Assembly: GCA_902523435.1 (NCBI GenBank)
Contig: CABYZM010000011.1
Coordinates: 1 to 43,183, forward strand
DNA from: an uncultured SAR116 cluster alpha proteobacterium
GTDB lineage: Bacteria > Pseudomonadota > Alphaproteobacteria > Puniceispirillales > Puniceispirillaceae
Direction of reading: 5' to 3'
DNA: 43,183 nucleotides
Shown here: in pieces, positions 9,341 to 18,104 of the stretch
Position numbering within the stretch: position 1 is the stretch's first letter
Layout of the letters: the number at the start of each line of letters is the position of its first letter
The notes under the pieces: generated by a model
What the model saw: only the letters and a program-made list of their open reading frames with translations
Told to the model about the DNA's origin: nothing
Database searches by the model: none
Position numbers and translations under genes: made by a program

Positions 9341-9511
9341 CCAGACATTGCTAAATCATCTATAATTAAAAGAATCCTTATCATCATGTTTAAACCACAG
9401 GTGAATAGGCTGTGTTTGTCCATCGCCAAAGAAAGCCTGCCGCTCCTCCTGTGAAGCAATGTCTTTCTTAGGTTCAGATAAGTTAATTTGATATGAGATT
9501 ATGTTGCAAAA

Positions 9512-9886
9512 TCAGCTAGGACGTGAGCTCATCGGCCCAAGGGGCTCGCCGCCAAGAATATGCACGTGCAGATGAGGGACCTCCTGATGACCGTTCTGTC
9601 CTGTATTGGCAATCAGGCGAAATCCTGATTCTGCAACGCCTTGCTGGTGGGCCACACGACCCAGCGCCGCTACAAATGCAGCCTGTTCCTCTGCCGGAGC
9701 ATGTGCTGCAAAATCAACTATGTCCACATAGGAACCTTTTGGTATTACCAGTATATGAACAGGGGCTCGTGGTTGAATATCTGAAAAACTGAGTGTGTGC
9801 GGGCATTCATCGACCTTTTCACAGGGGATTTCACCGCGCAGAATGCGAGCAAATATATTTTGATTATCATAGGCAGGTCGGCTCAT
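9512..9886 (-). CDS. hinT: HIT-family purine nucleoside phosphoramidase
   Basis: HinT-type proteins hydrolyse AMP-N phosphoramidates and acyl-AMP. The 124-residue protein carries the histidine triad HLHVH at residues 105-109, followed by ILGG. A strong ribosome binding site (AAGGAGA) precedes the ATG. It is the last gene of the minus-strand his operon, 33 bp after hisE, a common alphaproteobacterial arrangement. After its TGA the same frame stays open for 51 codons (to 9356), described in the findings. No standard terminator is visible after it. Confidence 0.93.
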   Translation of the reverse strand: MSRPAYDNQNIFARILRGEIPCEKVDECPHTLSFSDIQPRAPVHILVIPKGSYVDIVDFAAHAPAEEQAAFVAALGRVAHQQGVAESGFRLIANTGQNGHQEVPHLHVHILGGEPLGPMSSRPS

Positions 9887-9919
9887 TATTGTCTCCTTAA
9901 GACTAGAAAATTTTGTTTA

Positions 9920-10276
9920 TTAAAGCTGGCGGCTTTGTTTTTCAACAAGGCCAGAGGTACCTTGTCTTCGATCAAGCTCCTGCCAAACATCCTGTGGATC
10001 AATGTCAGCTGCCGCCCATACCACAAGGAGATGATATAACAGGTCAGCTGATTCAGCGATTAATTTAACCTTATTTTGACTCAATGCTTCAATTAGGACT
10101 TCTGTTGCTTCTTCACATAATTTGCGAGCTGGTTTCGCAGGTGCATTTGCAAACAGCTGGGCCGTATAACTGTCTTCAGGTGACTCATCTTTGCGGCTTG
10201 CTATAACGTCATAAAGCCTGTCAAGGCTATGTCTGAGATCAACTTTGTTTATCTGATCAGCCATCTGTATTTTCAC
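9920..10276 (-). CDS. hisE: Phosphoribosyl-ATP pyrophosphatase
   Basis: HisE catalyses the second step of histidine synthesis, converting phosphoribosyl-ATP to phosphoribosyl-AMP. The 118-residue protein is a stand-alone HisE of the MazG-like all-alpha fold, with the metal-binding KLCEEATEVLIEAL block and AESADLLYHLLV. It begins 3 bp after the end of hisF. No hisI is fused or adjacent, so the next activity must be encoded elsewhere. Confidence 0.94.
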   Translation of the reverse strand: MKIQMADQINKVDLRHSLDRLYDVIASRKDESPEDSYTAQLFANAPAKPARKLCEEATEVLIEALSQNKVKLIAESADLLYHLLVVWAAADIDPQDVWQELDRRQGTSGLVEKQSRQL

Positions 10277-10279
10277 CTC

Positions 10280-11056
10280 TCAGCCTTTATCAGAATTTAG
10301 GCGGCGCACAGGTACGCCAGCCTCCTGCATTGCTAATTTTGCCTCATCAATTGTAAATTGTCCAAAATGGAACACAGATGCAGCCAAAACAGCGCTGGCA
10401 TGTCCCTCCAACACAGCTTGTGCGAAGTGTTTGGGCTGGCCAGCTCCACCCGATGCGATCACAGGTATATTAACTGCATCACTGACCGCTCGTGTCAGTG
10501 GCAGATCAAAACCATCCTGAGTGCCATCACCGCGCATAGAAGTCAGCAAAATTTCACCGGCACCCAAGTCGGCAGCTTGTTCAGCCCAAACAACCGCGTC
10601 AATGCCCGTTGGCTGCCTACCGCCATGTGTAGTAACTTCAAACATACCAGTCTTATTTAATCGCGCATCAATTGCTAGAACAACGCATTGACTACCAAAT
10701 TTGTCTGCAGCACGCGCAATCAGGGCAGGGTCTTTAACAGCCGCAGAATTAATAGATATTTTATCAGCGCCACATAGAAGCAGTTTGCGAAAATCACTAA
10801 CTTTACGCACACCTCCGCCGACAGTAAGCGGCATAAAACACTGATCTGCTGTCCGAGAAATCACCTCGTATATTGTCTCACGACCCTCATGGGTTGCTGT
10901 GATATCCAAAAAGCATAACTCGTCGGCACCAGAGGCATCATAAATACGTGCCTGTTCAACAGGATCACCTGCATCAACTAAATTAACAAAATTAACACCC
11001 TTGACTACACGGCCTTCATGCACATCAAGACAAGGTATAACACGCGCGCTTAACAT
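10280..11056 (-). CDS. hisF: Imidazole glycerol phosphate synthase cyclase subunit
   Basis: HisF cyclises PRFAR with ammonia from HisH to give imidazole glycerol phosphate and AICAR. The 258-residue (beta/alpha)8 barrel shows the catalytic aspartates D11 (in [15 protein letters not shown]) and D130 (in VLAIDAR), and the phosphate loops TVGGGVR and VIASGGAG. Its start overlaps the end of hisA by 7 bp. Its partner hisH lies upstream in the same operon. Confidence 0.97.
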   Translation of the reverse strand: MLSARVIPCLDVHEGRVVKGVNFVNLVDAGDPVEQARIYDASGADELCFLDITATHEGRETIYEVISRTADQCFMPLTVGGGVRKVSDFRKLLLCGADKISINSAAVKDPALIARAADKFGSQCVVLAIDARLNKTGMFEVTTHGGRQPTGIDAVVWAEQAADLGAGEILLTSMRGDGTQDGFDLPLTRAVSDAVNIPVIASGGAGQPKHFAQAVLEGHASAVLAASVFHFGQFTIDEAKLAMQEAGVPVRRLNSDKG

Positions 11057-11784
11057 AGCTCTCCTTTAGCCGCTGAAAGGGCCTGTTTCAGATCAATACG
11101 CCCATCATAAAGGGCCCGTCCTGTGATCACCCCTTCAAGACCTTTATGAGCTAATGCTGCACAGGCATAGATATCTTCAAGCCCACGCACACCTCCAGAC
11201 GCAATAACGGGGATAGATACAGCAGACGCCAGATCTGACGTGGCTTGAGAATTCACACCACTTAATGCGCCATCGCGCGCAATATCTGTAAAAATAACTG
11301 CGGCCACGCCACAATCTTCAAACCGGCGAACAAGATCAACAGTCTTAACCTGACTTGTTTCAAGCCAACCTTCAGCCGCAACCATTCCCTCACGTGCGTC
11401 TGCACCAACCACAATCTGCCCTGGAAAAGACGATGCCGCTTCTTTCACCAGCTCAGGGTCCTTCAAGGCCACTGTACCTAGAACGACACGACTAATTCCT
11501 ATAGACAGTAATGTCTCGATGTTCTTCATTGTTCGAATGCCACCTCCCAACTGCACCTTCACACCAGTTTTAAGGATATCTTTCACCGCGACATTGTTCC
11601 GGCTTTCACCAGCCACAGCACCGTCGAGGTCTACAACATGGACCCATTTACACCCCGAATCAGCAAATTTTTTGGCTTGTGCGCCTGGGTCTGGAGCATA
11701 AACTGTAAGCTTATTAAAATCGCCTTGAAACAGGCGGACAGCCTGGCCTTCTTTCAAATCGATAGCTGGATAAAGTGTGATCAC
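11050..11784 (-). CDS. hisA: Phosphoribosylformimino-AICAR ribotide isomerase
   Basis: HisA isomerises ProFAR to PRFAR. The frame stays open further upstream, but that extension overlaps the GNAT gene and is not HisA-like. The family start ([13 protein letters not shown]) matches a GTG at 11784 preceded by AGAAGG, giving 244 residues, the normal length. The barrel shows the first catalytic aspartate at D9, [16 protein letters not shown] and VIASGGVRG. It lies 34 bp after the GNAT gene and overlaps hisF by 7 bp. Confidence 0.95.
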   Translation of the reverse strand: MITLYPAIDLKEGQAVRLFQGDFNKLTVYAPDPGAQAKKFADSGCKWVHVVDLDGAVAGESRNNVAVKDILKTGVKVQLGGGIRTMKNIETLLSIGISRVVLGTVALKDPELVKEAASSFPGQIVVGADAREGMVAAEGWLETSQVKTVDLVRRFEDCGVAAVIFTDIARDGALSGVNSQATSDLASAVSIPVIASGGVRGLEDIYACAALAHKGLEGVITGRALYDGRIDLKQALSAAKGELC

Positions 11785-11818
11785 AAGATAAATATGCCTT
11801 CTGTTAAGAAAACAGACG

Positions 11819-12367
11819 TTATCGCGTCTGCAAAAGTTTACTGAAGTACAAGCCAGGAATAAATTCACCACCAACATAAGCATAAAACGGATTTGTGCCA
11901 AATTGCTGGTATCCACGTAAACGGAAAGCCCGAATAGCCCTGTCCTGTGTTGCCCGAACATCGAGGTTCAAAATCTTAAATCCTTCTGAAAGAGCGAAGT
12001 CTTCTGCCTCAGCAACAAGCTTTCCAGCAAGGCCGTGGCCTCGTGCCCAAGGGGCCAAAAAAAAAGTCCTCAGTTGGCATGCAAGTGCCTGCGCCTCATT
12101 ATTGCGGGGTGGGCTAACGATCTGGCATGAACCAGCAATTACATGATCCAACTTTCCTAGAAACAAGGTCACATTGGGAATGAGTAGCGCACCGCGCCAA
12201 TAATCTTCTAGAATTGTGCGAGGAGGAGGTGCCAGCCAGCCAAAACCACCACCAGCATCAATCGCTTCTTCTGTTGCGTCACAAAGTTCAGAAATGTCAT
12301 AGGCATTAAGTTCTGTGACCATTTCAACAGTCACGAGAGGCTGTCTGCCTTGGGGGGGGGGAGTCAT
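11819..12367 (-). CDS. GNAT-family N-acetyltransferase inside the his operon
   Basis: This 182-residue protein has the GNAT core: FFLAPWARGHGLAGKLVAEAEDFA resembles motif A (Q/RxxGxG/A) for acetyl-CoA binding, followed by a motif B-like LDVRATQDRAIRAFRLRGY region. The substrate is unknown. It lies between hisH (31 bp upstream) and hisA (34 bp downstream), so it is probably co-transcribed with histidine genes. The annotated start is immediately followed by a ten-base C tract (12352-12361 on the plus strand as G). An alternative start after the tract is the ATG at 12322, which would give 167 residues and bypass it. Confidence 0.82.
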   Translation of the reverse strand: MTPPPQGRQPLVTVEMVTELNAYDISELCDATEEAIDAGGGFGWLAPPPRTILEDYWRGALLIPNVTLFLGKLDHVIAGSCQIVSPPRNNEAQALACQLRTFFLAPWARGHGLAGKLVAEAEDFALSEGFKILNLDVRATQDRAIRAFRLRGYQQFGTNPFYAYVGGEFIPGLYFSKLLQTR

Positions 12368-12398
12368 TTATGCCACCACTTTGTCGACTGTTTCGTTA

Positions 12399-13061
12399 TC
12401 AAGGCTGCCATTTGAGAAACTCTTGCAAAAAACACTGACCAGCTTGCTGGCTTTTTTCAGGGTGAAATTGCGTAGCAATTACATTTTCGTGCCCAATCAC
12501 CGCCGCCACATCCACACCATATACAGCTGTGGCAAGACAATGCGATGGTTGGGCTAACTGAAATATATAGCTATGTACAAAGTAAACCTGCATCTGGGTT
12601 CGCATTTGTGCCAAGACAGGGTGGTTTGGCTGATGAAGCTGCAATTGGTTCCAACCCATATGCGGAATTTTCAAAGTGGATATATTCTGCTTGTCCATCT
12701 TCTCGCCAAGATGGATCACATCTCCCGGAATCCAGCCCAAACCGGGAACAGTTGTGCCACCCTCATTACCCAAATCAGCGAGAAGCTGCATGCCGACACA
12801 TATACCAAGAAACGGTCGTGCCTGAACCCTAACAAGATCATTCAAAGTGTCGATCATGTCCTCTATTGCAGACAAACCAGCATAACAGTCAGCAAAGTGA
12901 CCAACACCTGGTAAAATGATCCGGTCGCAGCTTTTTAAATCGTGTGATGACGTGATTCGTTCAATTTCATCACTGGGACAGGCAACTGAGGCTGCCTGAC
13001 GAATAGCGTTTTGGACAGAATGTAGATTACCTGACCCATAATCTATGATTCCAATTTTCAT
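12399..13061 (-). CDS. hisH: Imidazole glycerol phosphate synthase glutaminase subunit
   Basis: HisH is the class I glutamine amidotransferase that supplies ammonia to HisF. The 220-residue protein has the nucleophile C88 in FLGICVGMQLL and the catalytic pair H200/E202 in the QFHPEK motif. The N-terminal IIDYGSGNLHS block and PGVGHF are typical. It lies 12 bp after hisB in the same operon. Confidence 0.96.
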   Translation of the reverse strand: MKIGIIDYGSGNLHSVQNAIRQAASVACPSDEIERITSSHDLKSCDRIILPGVGHFADCYAGLSAIEDMIDTLNDLVRVQARPFLGICVGMQLLADLGNEGGTTVPGLGWIPGDVIHLGEKMDKQNISTLKIPHMGWNQLQLHQPNHPVLAQMRTQMQVYFVHSYIFQLAQPSHCLATAVYGVDVAAVIGHENVIATQFHPEKSQQAGQCFLQEFLKWQP

Positions 13062-13073
13062 CTGACGCCTATT

Positions 13074-13676
13074 TTATAAAGATCCGCCTAGCACACCTTT
13101 TGTTGAAGGTATGCGCCCGTCACCACGGGGGTCAATTTCAGTGGCTTGGCGCAAAGCACGGGCCAGAGCCTTAAAACAGCTTTCAATAATATGGTGTGTG
13201 TTTTCGCCATATTCATTTTTTACATGCAGGGTCAACCCAGCACTCATCGCAAAGGCCTGAAACCATTCTCGAAATAATTCTGTTTCCATGGTACCAAGCT
13301 TTTCCGCAGGTAAATCAACCTGCCAAATCAAAAATGGTCGGCCAGATACATCCAAAATCACTCGGCTGAGACATTCATCCATAGGCACATAGCTGTTCGC
13401 ATAGCGGTTAATTCCCGCACGCTCCTCAAGGGCCTTGTCCAAGGCTGCACCGATCGCCCATCCTGTATCTTCGGTAGTGTGGTGGTCATCGATATGGATA
13501 TCACCATCTGCTTTAAGGGTGATATCCATGAAGCTGTGTCGGGCGAGTTGTTCCAGCATGTGGTCAAGAAACCCAATGCCTGTATTGATATCAGCCAGGC
13601 CAGTGCCGTCAATATTCAGTGAGACAGTTATGTGTGTTTCTCTAGTTTTTCTTTCAATTTGCGCAATACGTGACAT
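13074..13676 (-). CDS. hisB: Imidazoleglycerol-phosphate dehydratase
   Basis: HisB dehydrates imidazole glycerol phosphate to imidazole acetol phosphate in a manganese-dependent reaction. The 200-residue protein is the monofunctional type, without the phosphatase half. It has the signature HHTTED at residues 65-70, the [13 protein letters not shown] block and the second metal motif [11 protein letters not shown] near residue 161. It is the first gene of the minus-strand his operon; the 84 bp upstream separates it from the XRE gene. Confidence 0.97.
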   Translation of the reverse strand: MSRIAQIERKTRETHITVSLNIDGTGLADINTGIGFLDHMLEQLARHSFMDITLKADGDIHIDDHHTTEDTGWAIGAALDKALEERAGINRYANSYVPMDECLSRVILDVSGRPFLIWQVDLPAEKLGTMETELFREWFQAFAMSAGLTLHVKNEYGENTHHIIESCFKALARALRQATEIDPRGDGRIPSTKGVLGGSL

Positions 13677-13707
13677 GGCGGACCGCCTTACTCTATTGTG
13701 AACCTAT

Positions 13708-13722
13708 TCACTATTTGAGTGA
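13708..13722. promoter_or_regulatory. Inverted repeat upstream of the his operon
   Basis: TCACT and AGTGA flank a 5-bp spacer about 30 bp upstream of hisB, in the only intergenic space before the his operon. The repeat could be an operator or be part of the promoter region. It is short, so it could also be chance. Confidence 0.25.
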
Positions 13723-13760
13723 CGTGATACCAGCTTTCCATTAAAAATGCCAGATGAAGC

Positions 13761-14180
13761 TCACGCCTTATCAGTGGACGCTTCATCCACACTAGATGAA
13801 ATGTAAGCAGATAATTTACCAGTTCCTAACTGGCTGTTCAGGACTTCATTTAAATCTGAACACTGAACGTCAGACAGCCGGTCAATGTTCTGTGCAAGCA
13901 AATTAGCCAAAAATGTTGCTTCAGCTGATAGACCGCCTGTCTTCATTGTTGGCTTTGGGTGCGACATCTGCGCTAAATATTTCAGCTGCTCAGCATCATC
14001 CCATATCAATCCAAACCATACACATATCTGGTCAACAAAAGCCGGTGAGGGCTTGCCCCTTTGGCCGTGTTCAAGTGCTGAAATATAGGCGGCTGATACG
14101 CCCAGCACTGCTGCCTGTTCTTGCAAAGTCACGCCTTTCTGGCGTCGTAATTGTCTTGATTTAAGGCCAAAAGGAGTCAT
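13761..14180 (-). CDS. XRE-family transcriptional regulator
   Basis: This 139-residue protein has a lambda-repressor-like helix-turn-helix at about residues 5-60, with the pattern LRRQKGVTLQEQAAVLGVS...AYISALEHG. The C-terminal half has no recognisable ligand domain. It begins inside the end of smr (4-bp ATGA overlap), so the two are coupled. The tim44-smr-XRE grouping is recurrent in alphaproteobacteria, but the target genes are not known from sequence. Confidence 0.88.
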   Translation of the reverse strand: MTPFGLKSRQLRRQKGVTLQEQAAVLGVSAAYISALEHGQRGKPSPAFVDQICVWFGLIWDDAEQLKYLAQMSHPKPTMKTGGLSAEATFLANLLAQNIDRLSDVQCSDLNEVLNSQLGTGKLSAYISSSVDEASTDKA

Positions 14181-14764
14181 TTTGTCTTTTCACGCTGACG
14201 TTTCAGACGGATGTACAATGCGCCTTTTCCGCCATCTTTTGGCTGGGCATATGAAATTGCATTTAAATGGTAGCACAGCGGCGCATCTTTCAACCACTCT
14301 GGGACCTTCTCACGCAGAATGCCGTGTCCGTCACGGCCCTTTCCGGTGATGATCAACACATGCCGAAAGTTTTTCTGCACAGCACTTCCAATAAAGACTT
14401 TAACTTCTTTCTGCGCTTCTTCTTGCGACAGACCATGTAAATCTAATCTATCTTCTATAGGCACCTGGCCACGTTGCATCCGACGAGCTGATGTCCCGTC
14501 AATACCAGACGTTTCACCCAGCCGAAAGTCCGCTGGCATTGTTTTGTCAGGCAATGTTTTGGCTTTTGCTTGAACAGACTGGGAGCGATCAATCCAACTT
14601 GTTTTCTGTGGCCCTGTCTTGAGGGCCCCTCCCTGCTTCGGTGTTTGAAAAGCTGGCTGCGGGTTCATTCTTCTGACGCTTTGGGTCACTTTTTCCCATA
14701 GTATCTTTTCATCATCATGCCGCCCTGTAGGATCTAGCGGAATGTCTTTGCCGTTGTGTCCCAT
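14177..14764 (-). CDS. Smr-domain protein
   Basis: This 195-residue protein has a variable N-terminal half and a C-terminal Smr domain with the conserved DLHG motif at residues 108-111 and TGKG at 140-143. Smr domains are found in MutS2 and in stand-alone proteins, some with nicking or RNase activity, but the substrate here is unknown. It overlaps the XRE gene by 4 bp and lies 55 bp after the Tim44-like gene. In related genomes mltA often lies between these two genes; it is absent here. Confidence 0.9.
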   Translation of the reverse strand: MGHNGKDIPLDPTGRHDDEKILWEKVTQSVRRMNPQPAFQTPKQGGALKTGPQKTSWIDRSQSVQAKAKTLPDKTMPADFRLGETSGIDGTSARRMQRGQVPIEDRLDLHGLSQEEAQKEVKVFIGSAVQKNFRHVLIITGKGRDGHGILREKVPEWLKDAPLCYHLNAISYAQPKDGGKGALYIRLKRQREKTK

Positions 14765-14819
14765 AAATGCCTTTTTTTGATTAAATTCTGTTCTTTTAGG
14801 AGATGCCTTCTAGGTCTAA

Positions 14820-15479
14820 TCAGCTGTCAACCTCATTTTGTGTTTCAACCAGCTTCCAATTTGGGTCATCCAATTGCGTATCACGTTCGAAAATCCAGAT
14901 ATCAGTAATAACGGCCCGTTCTTCTGATTCATCCTCGACTATATCTCCAGCGTTGTTTTTAACTGTACGACTTTGTTCACTAACAAATGTGACAGTTACA
15001 GACGCAATGAAATCTTTCACCGACCCATCTGTGAGCTGAACATCATTGATCGCATGAACATTAATCGTAAGCTGGTCACCTTCTTTATTGCGGGTATGTA
15101 TGCTCCGTGCAAACTCCTCATAGAGTTCAAAAGCCAACAGACGCCGCAAAGTGGACAGATCCCCATCAGCAAATGCCTGCAAAACCATGCTGAATGCACT
15201 AGCAGCACCTTGCATAAACTCATCATCTCTAAATAAAGGGTCTGCCTGTCGGACAGCTTCAAGGCCTTGTCCATTTGCTGTTTTTGAGGCGGCCTTTTTA
15301 GTTCGCAAAGGAACAATTTTTTTAGGAACATTGTCATTATCCGTTTGAGCGGTTCCATCAAAAGTGGATTGTTCGGGGCGTTTTTGTTCAAAGCCGTCAC
15401 GACTGCCCAGAATGGACCTTAAGCGGAAAATTAAAAACAACGCAATAGCTGCGAAAATGAGAATATCAATAAAAGGCAT
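14820..15479 (-). CDS. Tim44/TimA-like membrane-anchored protein
   Basis: This 219-residue protein has an N-terminal hydrophobic anchor at about residues 4-20, a polar linker, and a Tim44-like domain from about residue 85 (FMQGAASAFSMVLQAFADGDLSTLRRLL). It ends with an acidic strand region that includes ITDIWIFERD...PNWKLVET. Alphaproteobacterial relatives are inner-membrane proteins related to the mitochondrial import protein Tim44. The gene is divergent from fxsA, the usual alphaproteobacterial pairing, with 151 bp between the two starts that must hold both promoters. Confidence 0.88.
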   Translation of the reverse strand: MPFIDILIFAAIALFLIFRLRSILGSRDGFEQKRPEQSTFDGTAQTDNDNVPKKIVPLRTKKAASKTANGQGLEAVRQADPLFRDDEFMQGAASAFSMVLQAFADGDLSTLRRLLAFELYEEFARSIHTRNKEGDQLTINVHAINDVQLTDGSVKDFIASVTVTFVSEQSRTVKNNAGDIVEDESEERAVITDIWIFERDTQLDDPNWKLVETQNEVDS

Positions 15480-15630
15480 GGTTCACGTCACAAATAGCCA
15501 GAGAGTTAATCTGTTTTCTAAATACGGCAAAAAGAGTAACAGATTGTATCTTAACAATCACTACCCATATCTACCTTATAACTAGTAGAAATAGGCTTTA
15601 CTGGGCCAAGTTACAAGCAAAGGGATAAAA

Positions 15631-16167
15631 ATGCCTCTTCTTCTTCTCATTTTTTTTGGGATTTATGGCTGGATTGAATTCGAAGCGTTCATTGCAATCG
15701 GCAATGCTGTTGGTGGATTAGTTACTTTTCTAGGCATATTTATCACCGCTTTTATTGGAATTGCTCTGATGAAACGTCAAGGTACATGGGTTTTAAAACA
15801 ATGGCAAAGCGGTATTAGCAAAGGAGAGATGAATACATCAACTCTAGCTAGTGGGGCGTCTCTTGTGTTGGGTGCAGTTTTGATGCTTCTGCCAGGGTAC
15901 GTAACGGATTTTATTGGTCTTCTTTGCTTTATACCGGTTCTGCGGGTGCTGATTGGCCAATCTCTTCTTAGCTGGCTGGGTGAAACTGTTTATTCATCAA
16001 GTTTCTTCACAGGCTTTTCCTCGCAATTTAGATCAGAAGACGGTTTTTCTGACTACAGCTATAAAGATTCAAAACAAAAAAGACCCTCATTTTACACTCA
16101 TCAAAAACCCTTGGAGGGCGAATTTATAGAAGGGCAATACGAATCAAAGGACGATCCGCAAAAATAA
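15631..16167 (+). CDS. fxsA: FxsA family membrane protein
   Basis: FxsA is an inner-membrane protein whose overproduction in E. coli relieves exclusion of phage T7 by the F plasmid; its normal job is not known. The 178-residue protein has hydrophobic segments at about residues 1-22, 26-48 and 72-110, including VLGAVLMLLPGYVTDFIGLLCFIPVLR, which matches the family. The polar C-terminal tail is probably cytoplasmic. It is divergent from the Tim44-like gene and precedes secB. Confidence 0.9.
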   Translation: MPLLLLIFFGIYGWIEFEAFIAIGNAVGGLVTFLGIFITAFIGIALMKRQGTWVLKQWQSGISKGEMNTSTLASGASLVLGAVLMLLPGYVTDFIGLLCFIPVLRVLIGQSLLSWLGETVYSSSFFTGFSSQFRSEDGFSDYSYKDSKQKRPSFYTHQKPLEGEFIEGQYESKDDPQK

Positions 16168-16201
16168 CCACAAATTTTTTAGAAAACTTGAGAGATAACT
16201 A

Positions 16202-16261
16202 ATGGACTGTTAGATACAAAAAACAGACTCTCGTAGTCTTCAATCACCCTTCTTTGAGAGT
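16202..16261 (+). promoter_or_regulatory. Possible alternative RNA structures in the secB leader
   Basis: Two stems share bases. AGACT (16225-16229) can pair with AGTCT (16235-16239). Alternatively ACTCTC (16227-16232) can pair with GAGAGT (16256-16261), which covers the GAGAG ribosome binding site of secB. A three-codon reading frame (ATG GAC TGT TAG, 16202-16213), preceded by its own GAGAG, lies just upstream. This could be translational control, but the stems are short. Confidence 0.25.
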
Positions 16262-16271
16262 AAACGAAAAA

Positions 16272-16757
16272 ATGGCAGAAAAAGACTCATCATCTGAGAC
16301 CCAACAGCAAATCAGCGTGCACGCACAATATGTGAAAGATTTATCCTTTGAAAGCCCAGCCGCACCAGATTGTTTTATAAAAACTCTCGGTCAGCCAGAT
16401 GTGCAAATCGGAGTAAATGTTACCGCAAAGCGCATTAATGAAACCTTGTTTGAAGTTGAGTTGATATTAACAGCGACTGCAAAAGTTGAAGAGAAAACAC
16501 TCTTTGTTGCTGAACTTTCTTATGCTGGTTTGATGTCGGCAACCAATATTAGCGACGACAATATCCAGCCACTAATGATGATCGAAGGACCACGCTTACT
16601 ATTTCCATTTGCACGCGCAATCATGTCAGATACAACTCGTGATGGTGGCTTTTTGCCTCTTAACCTTAACCCAATAGATTTTATTGCTCTATATCAAAAT
16701 AATGTTTCAAATTCTGACCAGAAAGATAAAAGGGAGCCCAATTCATCTTCTGAATAA
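16272..16757 (+). CDS. secB: Protein-export chaperone SecB
   Basis: SecB is a tetrameric cytoplasmic chaperone that holds preproteins unfolded and hands them to SecA. I chose the ATG at 16272 (161 residues) over an upstream in-frame TTG at 16254, because GAGAG lies at a suitable distance before it and family members begin here. The core shows HAQYVKDLSFE, the LFVAELSYAGLM strand and LLFPFARAIMSDTTRDGGFLPLNLNPIDF. It is preceded by fxsA and converges with dnaQ, ending 16 bp from it. Confidence 0.95.
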   Translation: MAEKDSSSETQQQISVHAQYVKDLSFESPAAPDCFIKTLGQPDVQIGVNVTAKRINETLFEVELILTATAKVEEKTLFVAELSYAGLMSATNISDDNIQPLMMIEGPRLLFPFARAIMSDTTRDGGFLPLNLNPIDFIALYQNNVSNSDQKDKREPNSSSE

Positions 16758-16773
16758 TCGTTTCCAAAGACAT

Positions 16774-17484
16774 TCAACGTAGCCAAATCGGATTATTCAT
16801 CTTCGCCAACAAGTCCTTATGTGCAGCAGTTTCAATATCAGATACCGAGAATATGCGTGCAGGTCGCACAGAACGTTTGCGTAGAATAAATCCAGAAAGA
16901 TTTGTATCCCCGTCAGATATACCTACCTTTGATGGATCGTTTTCTGTGCCCTCATCCAATTTCAAACCCGGTTGGCGACCACCTTTCAATTCCACAAATA
17001 CAGAAGCTAGAAGGTCAGCATCAATCAAAGCACCGTGCAAATCACGGTGTGAATTATCAACACCAAATCGTCTGCATAACGCGTCCAAACTGGCTTGAGC
17101 ACCTGGATATTTTTGGCGAGCTAGTGGTAGAGTGTCGATCACACGCTCCATAGACAAAGGCGGATGACCACAACGTGAAAACTCAGCATTCAAAAACCCT
17201 ATATCAAAGGGCGCATTGTGAATCACCAGCGGATCATCTTTAATAAAGTTTGTAAATTCAGTCAAAATATCAGCAAATACTGGCTTGTCTGCTAGAAATT
17301 CAGAAGATAACCCATGTATTTCTTGTGCACCGACATCTATGTCACGTTCTGGATTTATATACAGATGAAGAGATCGGCCAGTAACAGAAAGATTTACCAT
17401 TTCTACAGCACCAATTTCAATAACGCGATGACCTTCCGTTGCAGATAATCCAGTTGTTTCGGTATCGAGAACCAAGTGACGCAT
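16774..17484 (-). CDS. dnaQ: DNA polymerase III epsilon subunit (proofreading exonuclease)
   Basis: DnaQ is the 3'-5' proofreading exonuclease of the replicase core. The 236-residue form from the ATG at 17484 begins MRHLVLDTETTGL, placing the ExoI acids at D7 and E9. ExoII (HNAPFDIGFLNAEF) and ExoIII (HRDLHGALIDADLLASVF) follow. An upstream in-frame start at 17532 would overlap coaE by 28 bp and is less likely. The C-terminal tail should bind the polymerase subunit. It is the last gene of the ppsR-maf-coaE-dnaQ operon. Confidence 0.95.
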   Translation of the reverse strand: MRHLVLDTETTGLSATEGHRVIEIGAVEMVNLSVTGRSLHLYINPERDIDVGAQEIHGLSSEFLADKPVFADILTEFTNFIKDDPLVIHNAPFDIGFLNAEFSRCGHPPLSMERVIDTLPLARQKYPGAQASLDALCRRFGVDNSHRDLHGALIDADLLASVFVELKGGRQPGLKLDEGTENDPSKVGISDGDTNLSGFILRKRSVRPARIFSVSDIETAAHKDLLAKMNNPIWLR

Positions 17485-17504
17485 GAGCTTAACGGACCTT
17501 TCTG

Positions 17505-18101
17505 TCAAATAAGGTTCTCTGTTCTTAACCATCTCTTTAGGCGCCTGAATGTTTCACCCTGGCCTAAGGACGATGGGAGTGCAAGGTCAGATAAATGACA
17601 TTTTTTTGATTGTGGCCATTGTGCGTTCACAACAGATGAGAGTTTTTCCTCTGTCATGCCCCGCCGCCGCAAAGCGCGAACAGATTGTAGGAATGCTGGA
17701 CACCACATAGTGATTACACGATCACAATCACGATCACCACCTGTTTCAAATAACAAAGGCACATCCAAAAATACCGCTTTTCTGCGCTGATTTCTGTTTT
17801 GCTGAATAAATCTTTGTTTTTGCTCGCGGATGAGCGGGTGTAGGATCTGCTCTAGAAGAACTCTTTTGGCTGGATTGGCAAACACAATATTACCTAACCA
17901 GATTCGATCTACACCTGAAGCCATATTTACCACTTCCGAGCCAAACAAAGACACTATATCATCAACCGCGCGACCGCCTGGGCCCATAAGCTGATGCGCG
18001 GCTTTATCGGAATCATGAACTTGAAAATTTAATCGACGAAGCATAGCCGACGCTGCTGATTTTCCTGTTGCTATAGACCCTGTTAAACCAACAATAAGCA
18101 T
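17505..18101 (-). CDS. coaE: Dephospho-CoA kinase
   Basis: CoaE phosphorylates dephospho-CoA at the 3'-hydroxyl, the last step of coenzyme A synthesis. The 198-residue protein has the P-loop GSIATGKS at residues 8-15, the HDSDKAAHQLM region and VFLDVPLLFETGGD. It lies 3 bp after maf. In many alphaproteobacteria aroE lies between maf and coaE; it is absent here. Confidence 0.95.
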   Translation of the reverse strand: MLIVGLTGSIATGKSAASAMLRRLNFQVHDSDKAAHQLMGPGGRAVDDIVSLFGSEVVNMASGVDRIWLGNIVFANPAKRVLLEQILHPLIREQKQRFIQQNRNQRRKAVFLDVPLLFETGGDRDCDRVITMWCPAFLQSVRALRRRGMTEEKLSSVVNAQWPQSKKCHLSDLALPSSLGQGETFRRLKRWLRTENLI

Positions 18102-18104
18102 CTT

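Noticed and set aside
9392-9417. Terminator after gshB
   Set aside because: The stem has a bulge and there is no T run after it.
11785-11961. N-terminal extension of hisA
   Set aside because: It overlaps the GNAT gene, is not HisA-like, and the family start matches the GTG at 11784.
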